A DNA stretch of 64,000 bases. Source: Ensifer sp. USDA 6670 (GTDB lineage Bacteria > Pseudomonadota > Alphaproteobacteria > Rhizobiales > Rhizobiaceae). Each line of letters begins with the position of its first letter. The first letter of the stretch is position 1. Below, one piece after another: positions 49,599 through 60,973 of this stretch. The translations under genes were made by a program, and so were the position numbers. The notes beneath the pieces are model-generated. The model searched no databases, was not told where the DNA came from, and saw nothing but the letters and a program-made list of their open reading frames with translations. The DNA lies in contig ATWE01000001.1 in assembly GCA_000421085.1 (NCBI GenBank), forward strand, positions 620,001 to 684,000, given 5' to 3'.

Positions 49599-52121
49599 AT
49601 GAAACGGCGCCGTGCAGGCCGCCCGGTGCACGAATGGACCATGGAAATGCCTTCCGAGACTCCTACCCGCGATTCCATCCGTATCGACCTTTCCGGCGAT
49701 TGGCTGCTTGCCGCCGCCGACAACAGCCACGCCCTGACGATCGCGCTGCCGGGCGACGTGCACAGCGCGTTGCAGCGAGCCGGCATCATCGCCGATCCCT
49801 ATCGCGGCCGAAACGAGGCCGATATCCAGTGGGTCGCCCGGAAAGACTGGGTGCTCGAGCGCACCGTCGTCATCGATGCCGGCGATCTGAACGGGGGATG
49901 GTATCTCGACTTCGAAAGCATCGACACCGTCGCCTCAGTCTACGTCAACGATGAACTCGTATCGCAGCCCGAGAATTGTTTCCGCCGTTATCGGCCTGAC
50001 GTATCGCACGCGATCGTCGCCGGCGAGAACCGCATTCGCATCGTGCTCCATTCGGCAATTGCCGAGGGAGCGCGGCGGCAGGCGGCGCAACCCTTCTACG
50101 TTCCCTACCATGACGGCAATTCGCCGATCGCCAACGGCAACATGCTGCGCAAGCCGCAATGCCACTTCGGCTGGGATTGGAATATCGCCATCGCGCCGCT
50201 TGGGGTCTACGGCTCGCTGGCGCTCTGCCGGCTGGAGACGGCGCGCATCGAGCATGTCACCACGCGCCAGATGTGGCTGGAGGACGGCTCCGTCGATCTG
50301 CAGGTGACGGTCCAGCTTTTCGCCCGTGACCCCGGTATCGTGCCGGTCCATTTCACGCTCGACGGCGTGCGCGAACGGCTGGATTGCGCGGTTGGCGCCG
50401 GGGAAACGCGCCTTACCCATGTCTTCACGGTGCAGGAGCCCAGGCGCTGGTGGCCGGCCGGCAGCGGCGACCAGGCGTTCTCGACGCTCAAGGTGGAGGT
50501 GCCTGGCGAAACCGTCACGCGTCAGATCGGTTTTCGCACGATCGAGCTCGTCAACGATAAGGACGAGGCGGGGAGCCGCTTCGCCTTCCGGGTAAACGGC
50601 CGCGAGATATTCTGCCGCGGGGCCAACTGGATACCGGCGGATGCTCTGATGTCGCGCGTCACGCCCGAAAGTGTCGAGGACCTTCTCCGCTCGGCAGTCG
50701 ACGCGAATATGAACATGATCCGCGTGTGGGGCGGCGGCTTCTATGAACCCGACTGGTTCTACGATCTTTGCGACCGGCTCGGTCTCCTCGTCTGGCAGGA
50801 TTTCATGTTCGCCTGCAATCTCTACCCGTCGACGCCGGATTTCCTGGAGAACGTTGCGGCCGAAGTGGACTATCAGGTCAGGCGGCTTTCGACCCATCCG
50901 TCGCTCGCGCTCTGGTGCGGCGACAACGAGCTTGTCGGCGCGCTTACCTGGTTCGAGGAGAGCCGGAGCGATCGCGACCGCTATCTCGTCTCCTACGATC
51001 GCCTGAACCGGACGATCGAAGCGGCAATGAAGCAGGCCTGCCCGGAAGCGATCTGGTGGCCGTCCAGCCCCTCCGTCGGCTTCCTCGATTTCGGCGACGC
51101 CTGGCACGCCGACGGCGCGGGCGACATGCACTACTGGTCCGTCTGGCACGAGAATAAATCCTTCGACAATTACCGGACGGTGCGGCCGCGCTTCTGCTCG
51201 GAATTCGGATTCCAGTCCTACACCTCGATGCCGGTCATCCGGCAGTTCGCCGAAGCCCATGACCTCAACATCGCCTCGCCGGTGATGGAGGCACACCAGA
51301 AGAATGCCGGCGGCAACGAACGCATTGCCGGCACGATGTTTCGCTACTTCCGGTTCCCCAAGGATTTTCCGAGCTTCGTTTATCTGAGCCAGATCCAGCA
51401 GGGCCTGGCGATCCGGACGGCCGTCGACTACTGGCGGTCGCTGAAGCCCCATTGCATGGGCACGCTCTATTGGCAGCTCAACGACACCTGGCCGGTCGCG
51501 TCCTGGTCGAGCCTCGACTATGGCGGACATTGGAAGGCGATGCACTACATGGCTCGCCGCTTCTTTCAGCCGGTTGCCGTAGCCGCAATTCCCTCCGCCG
51601 ACGGGCGGGAGATCGCCTTCTCGATGGTGAACGACACGGCCGGGCCGGTGACGGTGGAGTTGCAGGCGTTCCTGGTTTCGCTAGACGGCAAACGACAGCG
51701 GCTGCTCTCTGCCGCGGGGACGTGCCCAGCCGATCGCGCGTCGACACTCGTGACCGTTGCCGCCAAGGACATTCCACCCGACACGCTGCTCTTCTGGTCT
51801 TTCGACGCTTCGAACGGGGCAACGGGCCAGGGACACTATGTCCACGGTACCTATAAAGCCCTCGATCTCGTGCCTTCCGGCCTGACTATCGAGGCGGTGC
51901 CTCGGCCTGACGGTTCCTTCGATGTCGCCGTAACGGCGGCCGGGCTGGCGCTGCACGTCATGCTCGAGGCCGATATCGAGGGACGCTATTCCGACAATGC
52001 CTTCGATCTGACCGCCGGCGAGACGAAATCGATCCGCTTCACGCCAAGGCTGCCGGTGGATGCGGGCGTGAGCCCACGCTTCAGCGCCTACGATCTCGAA
52101 TCCTGCCAGGGAAAAGGGTGA
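49599..52121 (+). CDS. GH2-family beta-mannosidase-like glycoside hydrolase
   Basis: A protein of up to 840 residues. The sugar-binding N-terminal domain contains IDLSGDWLLAA and WYLDFESIDTVASVYVNDE. The TIM barrel has NMNMIRVWGGGFYEPDWFYDLCDRLGLLVWQDFMF and acid/base Glu in WCGDNELVGA. The likely nucleophile Glu is in CSEFGFQS, and GTLYWQLNDTWPVASW follows. These blocks are those of bacterial beta-mannosidases. It has no signal peptide, so it works on imported oligosaccharides in the cytoplasm. The start is uncertain (49599, 49641 or 49647; none has a strong ribosome site). Confidence 0.9.
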   Translation: MKRRRAGRPVHEWTMEMPSETPTRDSIRIDLSGDWLLAAADNSHALTIALPGDVHSALQRAGIIADPYRGRNEADIQWVARKDWVLERTVVIDAGDLNGGWYLDFESIDTVASVYVNDELVSQPENCFRRYRPDVSHAIVAGENRIRIVLHSAIAEGARRQAAQPFYVPYHDGNSPIANGNMLRKPQCHFGWDWNIAIAPLGVYGSLALCRLETARIEHVTTRQMWLEDGSVDLQVTVQLFARDPGIVPVHFTLDGVRERLDCAVGAGETRLTHVFTVQEPRRWWPAGSGDQAFSTLKVEVPGETVTRQIGFRTIELVNDKDEAGSRFAFRVNGREIFCRGANWIPADALMSRVTPESVEDLLRSAVDANMNMIRVWGGGFYEPDWFYDLCDRLGLLVWQDFMFACNLYPSTPDFLENVAAEVDYQVRRLSTHPSLALWCGDNELVGALTWFEESRSDRDRYLVSYDRLNRTIEAAMKQACPEAIWWPSSPSVGFLDFGDAWHADGAGDMHYWSVWHENKSFDNYRTVRPRFCSEFGFQSYTSMPVIRQFAEAHDLNIASPVMEAHQKNAGGNERIAGTMFRYFRFPKDFPSFVYLSQIQQGLAIRTAVDYWRSLKPHCMGTLYWQLNDTWPVASWSSLDYGGHWKAMHYMARRFFQPVAVAAIPSADGREIAFSMVNDTAGPVTVELQAFLVSLDGKRQRLLSAAGTCPADRASTLVTVAAKDIPPDTLLFWSFDASNGATGQGHYVHGTYKALDLVPSGLTIEAVPRPDGSFDVAVTAAGLALHVMLEADIEGRYSDNAFDLTAGETKSIRFTPRLPVDAGVSPRFSAYDLESCQGKG

Positions 52122-52179
52122 GCCCCTTTTTACGCGCACTCCCAAGCAACCGTTCCAACGAAACCACCAGGAGATTTCG

Positions 52180-52941
52180 ATGAAAGACGTCAGCTTCCAG
52201 CTCTACAGCGCCCGCAATTTCCCGCCCTTTGCCGAAGTCCTCTCTGCTATCGGCTCTGCCGGCTACACACAGGTGGAAGGTTACGGAGCCCTTTACGCGG
52301 CCCTCTCGGACGCGGAGATCGCCGATTTCAAGGCCGGGCTCGATCGCAACGGTCTTTCCATGCCGACCGCGCATTTCGGCCTTGATATGCTGGAGAGCAA
52401 CGCCCCTCGCGTGCTTGAGATCGCCGAGGCGCTCGGCATTCGCGCTATTTATTGCCCTTACCTGATGCCGGACCAGCGCCCGATCGATGCGGGCGGATGG
52501 CGAGCCTTCGGGGCACGACTGCAGACGGCCGGCAAGCCGTTCCGCGATGCGGGGCTCGACTTCGGCTGGCACAATCACGACTTCGAGTTCCATGCACTCG
52601 CCGACGGCTCGGTGCCGCTCGACCAGATTTTCGCCGGCGGCCCGGATCTTTCCTGGGAGGCGGATATCGCCTGGATCGTGCGGGGCGGGGCAGACCCGTT
52701 CGCCTGGATCTCGAAATATCCAACCCGCATCACGGCGGTCCACGTCAAGGACATCGCGCCCAAGGGCGAAAAGGCGGACGAGGATGGGTGGGCCGACGTC
52801 GGGGAGGGAACGCTCGACTGGAAGGCGCTGATCCAGGCTCTTTCGAGAACCTCGGTCAAATATTTCGTCGCCGAACACGACAATCCCAGCGACTTCAGGC
52901 GTTTCGCCAAGCGCTCGCTGGCTTCGATTCAATCCTACTGA
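52180..52941 (+). CDS. Sugar phosphate isomerase/epimerase family protein
   Basis: A 253-residue AP_endonuc_2-type TIM barrel. VSFQLYSARNF at the start, FGWHNHDFEF and VHVKDIAPKG carry the usual His, Glu and Asp metal ligands of xylose-isomerase-like proteins. It works in the cytoplasm with the dehydrogenase encoded 16 bp downstream, a pairing common in inositol and uncommon-sugar catabolism. The sugar is unknown. Confidence 0.87.
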   Translation: MKDVSFQLYSARNFPPFAEVLSAIGSAGYTQVEGYGALYAALSDAEIADFKAGLDRNGLSMPTAHFGLDMLESNAPRVLEIAEALGIRAIYCPYLMPDQRPIDAGGWRAFGARLQTAGKPFRDAGLDFGWHNHDFEFHALADGSVPLDQIFAGGPDLSWEADIAWIVRGGADPFAWISKYPTRITAVHVKDIAPKGEKADEDGWADVGEGTLDWKALIQALSRTSVKYFVAEHDNPSDFRRFAKRSLASIQSY

Positions 52942-52957
52942 TCGACGGATAAGTCCC

Positions 52958-54091
52958 ATGACAAAAGAACTTGGTGTCGGCATCATCGGATGCGGCAATA
53001 TTTCCACGACCTACTTCAAGCTCGCCCCCCTGTTCAGGGGCATTCGGATCGCCGCATGTGCCGACATCAATCCGGCGGCGGCGGAAGCACGGGGCGCCGA
53101 ATTCGACGTCACGGCGCAGAGCATCGATGCGCTGCTCGCCAATCCGGAAGTTGACATCGTCGTCAATCTGACGATCCCGGAAGCGCACTTCCCGGTCTCG
53201 AAAGCCATTCTGGAAGCCGGCAAGCATGTCTACTCCGAGAAGCCGCTGGTGCTTTCGCTGGAGCAGGGCGAAGAGCTCAGGAAAATCGCCACGGGGAAGG
53301 GGCTGACTGTCGGCTGCGCACCGGACACTTTCCTGGGTGGGGCCCATCAGCTTGCCCGCGCCTATATCGACGCCGGCAAGATTGGGCAGGTCACCTCCGG
53401 CACCTGCCACGTCATGAGCCCGGGTATGGAGATGTGGCATCCGAACCCGGACTTCTTTTTCCTGCCGGGCGGCGGGCCGGTGCTCGACCTCGGACCCTAT
53501 TATATTGCAAACCTGATCAACCTGATCGGACCGGTGAAACGGGTAGGCGCACTCTCCTCCATGGCAAGCACGACGCGGACCATCACCAGCGAACCCCGAA
53601 ACGGGGAGGTTATCCCGGTCAAGACGCCCACCAACATTCATGCCCTGCTCGAGTTCCACAACGGCGCCACCATCACGCTTTCGGCAAGCTGGGATGTCTG
53701 GGCGCATCGTCATGCGAATATGGAGCTTTATGGCACCGAAGGCTCGCTCTTCGTACCGGATCCGAATTTCTTCGGCGGCACGGTCGAGGCGAGCGGGCGG
53801 AATAAGGACATCCAGCCACTCGATATGTGGGAGCACCCCTTCGCCGTCAACAACTGGGACCATCCGCTGGGCCCGATCGCCAATTACCGCGCGGCGGGGC
53901 TCGCGGATATGGCGGACGCAATCCTCAAGGGGCGCGATGCCCGCTGCTCGCTGGAACGCACGCTGCACGGTGTCGACGTGATGGTGTCGATCCTGAAATC
54001 CGGCGAGGAGGGGAGCTTCGTCACCCTGTCGACCACCTGCACCCAGCCGGCGGCGCTCGGTATTGAAGAGGCGCGGGCGTTGTTGCGTTAA
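52958..54091 (+). CDS. Gfo/Idh/MocA-family oxidoreductase
   Basis: A 377-residue NAD(P)-dependent dehydrogenase. The Rossmann motif is GVGIIGCGNISTTY. EKPLVLSLEQG carries the conserved catalytic-region Lys (EKP). GGGPVLDLGPYYI is the typical C-terminal-domain block. It probably oxidises a sugar or sugar alcohol derived from the imported glycoside. Confidence 0.9.
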   Translation: MTKELGVGIIGCGNISTTYFKLAPLFRGIRIAACADINPAAAEARGAEFDVTAQSIDALLANPEVDIVVNLTIPEAHFPVSKAILEAGKHVYSEKPLVLSLEQGEELRKIATGKGLTVGCAPDTFLGGAHQLARAYIDAGKIGQVTSGTCHVMSPGMEMWHPNPDFFFLPGGGPVLDLGPYYIANLINLIGPVKRVGALSSMASTTRTITSEPRNGEVIPVKTPTNIHALLEFHNGATITLSASWDVWAHRHANMELYGTEGSLFVPDPNFFGGTVEASGRNKDIQPLDMWEHPFAVNNWDHPLGPIANYRAAGLADMADAILKGRDARCSLERTLHGVDVMVSILKSGEEGSFVTLSTTCTQPAALGIEEARALLR

Positions 54092-54099
54092 CGATAGAA

Positions 54100-54207
54100 C
54101 CTCCCCAATCCATGCACCGTCACGCCCAAGCAGCGGTCCAGCAAGTTGCCGGGTCATGTACGGAGGATGCCGCGATGCCTCCCCCTTGTGGGGAGGGGTT
54201 GGGGAGG
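54100..54207. repeat. Inverted CCTCCCCAATCC / GGGTTGGGGAGG repeat
   Basis: Arm 54100-54111 matches the complement of 54196-54207 with one mismatch, and an inner CCTCCCC/GGGGAGG hairpin lies near 54178-54196. It resembles rhizobial dispersed intergenic repeats. It lies between the Gfo/Idh and aldo-keto reductase genes. Confidence 0.5.
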
Positions 54208-54246
54208 GGTATCAAGGCCACCGAAGTGAACGAAGGAACATAAGTC

Positions 54247-56671
<2,425 letters not shown>

Positions 56672-56727
56672 AGCTGCGCTCCGAAGTAGGCGGATGAAGA
56701 CTTCCTGCTTCGGTTGAGTACTAGGCC

Positions 56728-56865
56728 TGCCCCTCACCCTAACCCTCTCCCCGCTTGCGGGGAGAGGGGACGAGTCCCGCCCGCCTTTGGACCATTGCGG
56801 CTGACGCGGAACGAAAACGGCGTCCCCTCTCCCCGTTTGCGGGGAGAGGGCTAGGGTGAGGGGCA
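56728..56865. repeat. Large inverted repeat of the rhizobial CCCTCACCCTAACCCTCTCC type
   Basis: Arms 56728-56771 and 56822-56865 are near-perfect inverted copies, each with its own CTCTCCCCGC/GCGGGGAGAG hairpin, around a 50-bp centre. I recall this motif as frequent in intergenic DNA of Rhizobiaceae. It lies after the TRAP receptor gene and may act as a terminator or mRNA stabiliser. The rest of the 56672-57044 gap shows no gene. Confidence 0.75.
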
Positions 56866-57044
56866 GCGCAGTATTCCGCGGCGGCCTTTCATGAAAATGC
56901 GCCGATCCAGCTCACGCGATCTGGGCGAACATCAACTGCATACCGACGCGCAGCACCACCGCTGGAAGCAGTTTTCAGGCCTTTGGGAAGGGGATTAACC
57001 GCTCTGGTCACTATTCTCACCACTCGGATCGAGTGACCTCCTCG

Positions 57045-57593
57045 TCAATAGGTCGGCGGCGTAATCGCGCTCACTATTTCGCTTTGACCCTCGTGGACGT
57101 TGCGGAAGCGATGGGGAAGCCGACTATCGAAATAGTAGCCGTCGCCAGGGCCCAAGATACGCTTCTGGTTGCCCACCGTCACCTCGACCGCTCCCGACAG
57201 AACCACGCCGGCCTCCTGTGCCGCATGGGTGAATTCCTCGCCGGTATCCGCGCCGATCGCGTAGCGTTCATGGAGCATAAGCATCTGCCTGTTCGGGTGG
57301 TCGAGGCCAATGACGCGGTAGGAAATCGTGTCGGCCTTTCCAATCTCGATTAGGTCGGCCGAGGAATAGAACGGCGTATATGGAAGGCTCGATTGCAGGT
57401 CGGAAAAGAAACCGGGCAACGTCGTGCCCAAGGCGTCGAGGACCGCGCCGAGCGTGTCGATCGAGGGACTCATTCGGTCTCGCTCGATCAATGAGATCGT
57501 AGAATGCGAAATGCCTGACCGCGCAGCCAGTTCTCTGACGCCCAAGTCTCGCCTCCGGCGCAGTTCACGAAGTTTGCTTCCGATTTTCGGCAT
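57045..57593 (-). CDS. XRE-family regulator with C-terminal cupin domain
   Basis: A 182-residue protein. Residues 5-60 are an XRE HTH (LRELRRRRDLGVRELAARSGISHSTISLIERDRMSPSIDTL). Residues of about 110-175 are a cupin barrel (EEFTHAAQEAGVVLSGAVEVTVG, GDGYYFDSRLPHRFRN). Such regulators often sense the substrate of the adjacent catabolic gene. It is divergent from the histidinol-dehydrogenase-like gene, 179 bp apart, and probably controls it. Confidence 0.9.
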   Translation of the reverse strand: MPKIGSKLRELRRRRDLGVRELAARSGISHSTISLIERDRMSPSIDTLGAVLDALGTTLPGFFSDLQSSLPYTPFYSSADLIEIGKADTISYRVIGLDHPNRQMLMLHERYAIGADTGEEFTHAAQEAGVVLSGAVEVTVGNQKRILGPGDGYYFDSRLPHRFRNVHEGQSEIVSAITPPTY

Positions 57594-57772
57594 TCGTCGA
57601 TTCCTTCATCTGATCGGTTCTCCCAAGCGTGGCACTCCCGGTGTGAGCTTCCTACGTCGGCAGATCGTCCCTCGCGCGAAGTGGTGAGAATACTGAACAG
57701 GTGGTTTGCGGGCAATTGCCCGTCCCCCTCGGTTCCACGATGCTGTGCCATCACCGTACACAGGAGATTTTA

Positions 57773-59071
57773 ATGACATCGCGTCTCGCTGCATTGAAAG
57801 ACAGGTTCACACAGATCAAGAAGCCTACCCGTGACGCAGTCTCCGACACGGCTCCGGTCGAGAAGACGGTCAAGGAAATCATCGCAAATGTTCGTGAGCG
57901 TGGTGACGCCGCTGTTCGCGAATACTCCGCTGCCTTCGATAAAGTGGAGCTCGAAAAGTTCGAAGTAAGCGAAGAAGAGAGGCTGAAGGCTGTAGCAGAA
58001 CTCGACCCACAGACCCGGGAAGATACCGAATTCGCCATTGCGAACGTCCGCGCCTTCGCCCAGGCTCAGCTCAAGACCATCCTCCCGCTCGAAATCGAGA
58101 CGCTGCCGGGTCTGCACCTCGGCCACCGCGTTATTCCGATCGAGGTCGTGGGCTGCTATGTGCCTGGCGGTCGGTATCCTCTCCTGTCGGCTCCGGTCAT
58201 GACCATCGTACCGGCTAAAGTCGCCGGCTGCGACCAGGTAATTGCCTGCCTCCCGCCGAATGCACATCCGGCAATGATCGCGGGCTGCCATCTGTCGGGT
58301 GCCGACCGCATCTTCCGTGTAGGCGGAGCCCAGGCAATCGCAGCAATGGCATCGGGCACCGAGTCGATCCCGGCGGTCGACAAGATCGTCGGCCCCGGCA
58401 ACGCATTCGTCAACGAAGCCAAGCGCCAGGTGTTCGGTCAGGTCGGCATCGACCAGCTTGCCGGCCCGAGCGAAATCTTCATCGTCGCTGACGAAACCGG
58501 CAATGCTGCTATGATCGCGACCGATCTACTCGCTCAGGCGGAACACGATGTTCGCACTCGCGTCGGTCTGATCACGACCGACCGCAAGCTTGCGGAAGCG
58601 ACGCTGGTCGAAGTCGAAAAGCAGTTGCAGGACCTCTCGACCGCCGATGTCGCGTCGGTTGCCTGGAAGGATTATGGGGAGATCACCGTCTGTGAAGACG
58701 AAGCAGCGATGATTGCCTATTCAGACTACATCGCAGCCGAGCATCTTCAGGTTCACACCCGTGATCCGCAGGCCTCCGCCAAGAAGCTCCGCAACTACGG
58801 TTCACTCTTCATCGGCGAACTGGCCAGCGTGGTTTACTCCGACAAGTGCTGCGGCACCAATCACACCCTTCCGACCATGGCCGCTGGCCGGTATACGGGT
58901 GGGCTCTGGGTTGGCTCATACGTCAAAACCTGCACGCATCAATGGTTGGATGAACGCGGCGTTGCGGCCGTAGCGCCTGCTGCCGTCCGGCAAAGCGCCA
59001 CTGAGCGACTCGAAGGCCATCGCCGCGCAGCCGCTCTCAGGCTCAGCCCCCGGCAATTCGCTGCCGAGTGA
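57773..59071 (+). CDS. Histidinol dehydrogenase-family enzyme, probably a catabolic paralogue
   Basis: A 432-residue HisD-family NAD-dependent dehydrogenase. VPGGRYPLLSAPVMTIVPAKVAG, VGPGNAFVNEAKRQVFG, AEHDVRTRVGLIT, AAEHLQVHTRD and GTNHTLPTMAAGRYTGGLWVG are family blocks with Zn- and substrate-side His and Glu residues. Several differ from typical HisD (for example YVKTCTHQ near the end). It is not beside his genes but beside an XRE-cupin regulator and TRAP genes. That context fits catabolic relatives such as sulfopropanediol dehydrogenase (HpsN type) better than histidine synthesis; this is inference. ATG 57773 follows AGGAGATTTTA. Confidence 0.82.
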   Translation: MTSRLAALKDRFTQIKKPTRDAVSDTAPVEKTVKEIIANVRERGDAAVREYSAAFDKVELEKFEVSEEERLKAVAELDPQTREDTEFAIANVRAFAQAQLKTILPLEIETLPGLHLGHRVIPIEVVGCYVPGGRYPLLSAPVMTIVPAKVAGCDQVIACLPPNAHPAMIAGCHLSGADRIFRVGGAQAIAAMASGTESIPAVDKIVGPGNAFVNEAKRQVFGQVGIDQLAGPSEIFIVADETGNAAMIATDLLAQAEHDVRTRVGLITTDRKLAEATLVEVEKQLQDLSTADVASVAWKDYGEITVCEDEAAMIAYSDYIAAEHLQVHTRDPQASAKKLRNYGSLFIGELASVVYSDKCCGTNHTLPTMAAGRYTGGLWVGSYVKTCTHQWLDERGVAAVAPAAVRQSATERLEGHRRAAALRLSPRQFAAE

Positions 59072-59100
59072 TCCGTCCTCCCAAATTGACAAGTCCTACA

Positions 59101-59134
59101 AAGAAGCCACCCAGCCGCTGCTGGGTGGCTTCTT
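59101..59134. terminator. Bidirectional terminator between convergent genes
   Basis: AAGAAGCCACCCAGC (59101-59115) pairs perfectly with GCTGGGTGGCTTCTT (59120-59134) around a 4-nt loop. It lies between the HisD-like gene (ends 59071) and dctM (ends 59180). Confidence 0.8.
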
Positions 59135-59179
59135 CGTATCGGCCGATGGTAAGCCGTCGGCCTGCTTGTGGAACGCACT

Positions 59180-60973
59180 TCAGTTGAACGACGGCGGTGC
59201 GCTGAGATCGGGGGCCGGGTTGTTCTGCTGAGGCGCCGTATTCGGTTGAGCCGGCTGCTGGCCGCCCCCGTCGAGCGGGCTGCCGCCTGGCAGCTGCAAG
59301 CCGCCGGGAAGACCCAGGCCGCCGCCATTGTCGGGCAGGGTAAGACCGCCGCCGCCGGTGCCGAAACCCGGGACCTCGATCTTGATCGTCGACGGATCGA
59401 CCGCCGCGCCGCTGCCTTTGTAATGCAGGACCATCTGCGGGAACATGAGGGTCAGCGCAACCATGACGATCTGTATGCAGACGAAAGGCACGGCGCCCCA
59501 ATAGATCTGTCCGGTCGTCACGGGCTGCATCATCTTGCCGGTGACCCTGTCCAGATAGGGCACCCTGGCTGCCACGGAACGCAGGTAGAACAGCGCGAAG
59601 CCGAAGGGGGGATGCATGAAGCTCGTCTGCATGTTGATGCCGAGCAGCACGCCGAACCAGATGAGATCGATGCCCAGCTTGTCGGCCGCCGGTGCGAGCA
59701 GCGGCACGATGATGAAGGCGAGTTCGAAGAAATCGAGGAAGAACGCCAGGAAAAAGACGAGTACGTTGACGGCGATCAGGAAGCCGATTTCGCCGCCCGG
59801 CAAGGCCGTCAGCAGATGCTCGACCCAGAGATGCCCGTTGACGCCGTAGAAGGTGAGCGAAAAGACGCGGGCGCCGATCAGGATGAACAGTACGAAGGCG
59901 GAGAGCCTCGTCGTGGAGGCGAGTGCGGCGCGGACGACCTCCATGTTGAGGCGACCCTTGGCGGCCGCCATGACGAGCGCACCGACCGCTCCCATGGCTC
60001 CGCCTTCGGTGGGCGTGGCGATTCCCAGGAAAATCGTCCCGAGAACGAGGAAAATCAGGGCCAGCGGCGGGATCAGAACGATGATCACCTGTTGGGCCAG
60101 CCGCGAAAGGGCGTTGATCTTCAACGTCCTGTCGGCGAGGGCGGCCAGATAGATGAATAGGATGCCCACCGTCGCCCCGAGGATGTCTGCGTTTTCTGCC
60201 TGCGTCGGCGACAGATAGACGTGGGCCGCATAGGCGATCGCGCAGGCGACCAGGAGCGCGATCACAAGCGAGGTGACGCCGGACCCGAGCGTGCGCGCTT
60301 CCAGAGGCAGCGCCGGCATGGAGTGCCGCTTCACGAAGGTCATCAGCAGGATGTAGCCCATATAGAGCCCGGTCAGAATGAGGCCGGGGATGAGGGCGCC
60401 GGCATACATGTCGCCGACCGAGCGGCCGAGCTGGTCGGCAAGAACGATCAGCACGAGCGACGGCGGAATGATCTGCGCGAGCGTGCCGGAGGCGGCAATG
60501 ACGCCGGAGGCAATGCGCCGGTCATAGCCGTAGCGCAGCATGATCGGCAGCGAGATCAGGCCCATCGCGATGACCGAAGCCGCAACGACGCCGGTGGTCG
60601 CCGCAAGCAGCGCGCCGACGAAGATGACCGCGTAGGCAAGTCCCCCTCGCACAGGACCGAAGAGCTGGCCGATCGTGTCGAGAAGGTCTTCGGCCATGCC
60701 CGACCGTTCGAGCACTATGCCCATGAAGGTGAAGAAGGGAATGGCGAGGAGCGTGTCATTCGACATGACGCCCCAGAACCGTTCCGGCAGTGCGTTGAGC
60801 AGTGGCCAGGAAAGATTGATGGAGTCGGACAAGGGCGCGAGTTCGACGCCGATGATGAAGAACAGGAGACCGTTGGCGGCGAGCGAGAAGGCAACCGGAT
60901 ATCCAAGCAGAAGGAACACGATCAGCGACACGAACATGATCGGCGCCAGGTTTTCAGCGACGAACTCGATCAT
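59180..60973 (-). CDS. TRAP transporter large permease (DctM), with low-complexity tail
   Basis: A 597-residue membrane protein, longer than a typical DctM of about 430. It has the usual TRAP-T helices (LGYPVAFSLAANGLLFFIIG, IPFFTFMGIVLERSGMAEDLL, IIPPSLVLIVLAD, GVLLGINMQTSFMHPPFGFALFYLRS). There is an extra central insertion with helices of the TakP/mannitol subtype. After the last helix come about 60 residues rich in Gly, Pro and Gln (for example LPDNGGGLGLPGG). It overlaps the DctQ gene by 4 bp. It probably serves the receptor encoded at 55565. Confidence 0.9.
   Translation of the reverse strand: MIEFVAENLAPIMFVSLIVFLLLGYPVAFSLAANGLLFFIIGVELAPLSDSINLSWPLLNALPERFWGVMSNDTLLAIPFFTFMGIVLERSGMAEDLLDTIGQLFGPVRGGLAYAVIFVGALLAATTGVVAASVIAMGLISLPIMLRYGYDRRIASGVIAASGTLAQIIPPSLVLIVLADQLGRSVGDMYAGALIPGLILTGLYMGYILLMTFVKRHSMPALPLEARTLGSGVTSLVIALLVACAIAYAAHVYLSPTQAENADILGATVGILFIYLAALADRTLKINALSRLAQQVIIVLIPPLALIFLVLGTIFLGIATPTEGGAMGAVGALVMAAAKGRLNMEVVRAALASTTRLSAFVLFILIGARVFSLTFYGVNGHLWVEHLLTALPGGEIGFLIAVNVLVFFLAFFLDFFELAFIIVPLLAPAADKLGIDLIWFGVLLGINMQTSFMHPPFGFALFYLRSVAARVPYLDRVTGKMMQPVTTGQIYWGAVPFVCIQIVMVALTLMFPQMVLHYKGSGAAVDPSTIKIEVPGFGTGGGGLTLPDNGGGLGLPGGLQLPGGSPLDGGGQQPAQPNTAPQQNNPAPDLSAPPSFN

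Noticed and set aside
49935-51545. Open frame of 536 codons antisense to the GH2 gene
   Set aside because: Shadow of the beta-mannosidase frame, whose catalytic motifs are clear.
59416-59849. Charged, Asp/Glu/Gln-rich frame opposite dctM
   Set aside because: This is the usual antisense translation of membrane-protein codons; dctM motifs on the other strand are clear.
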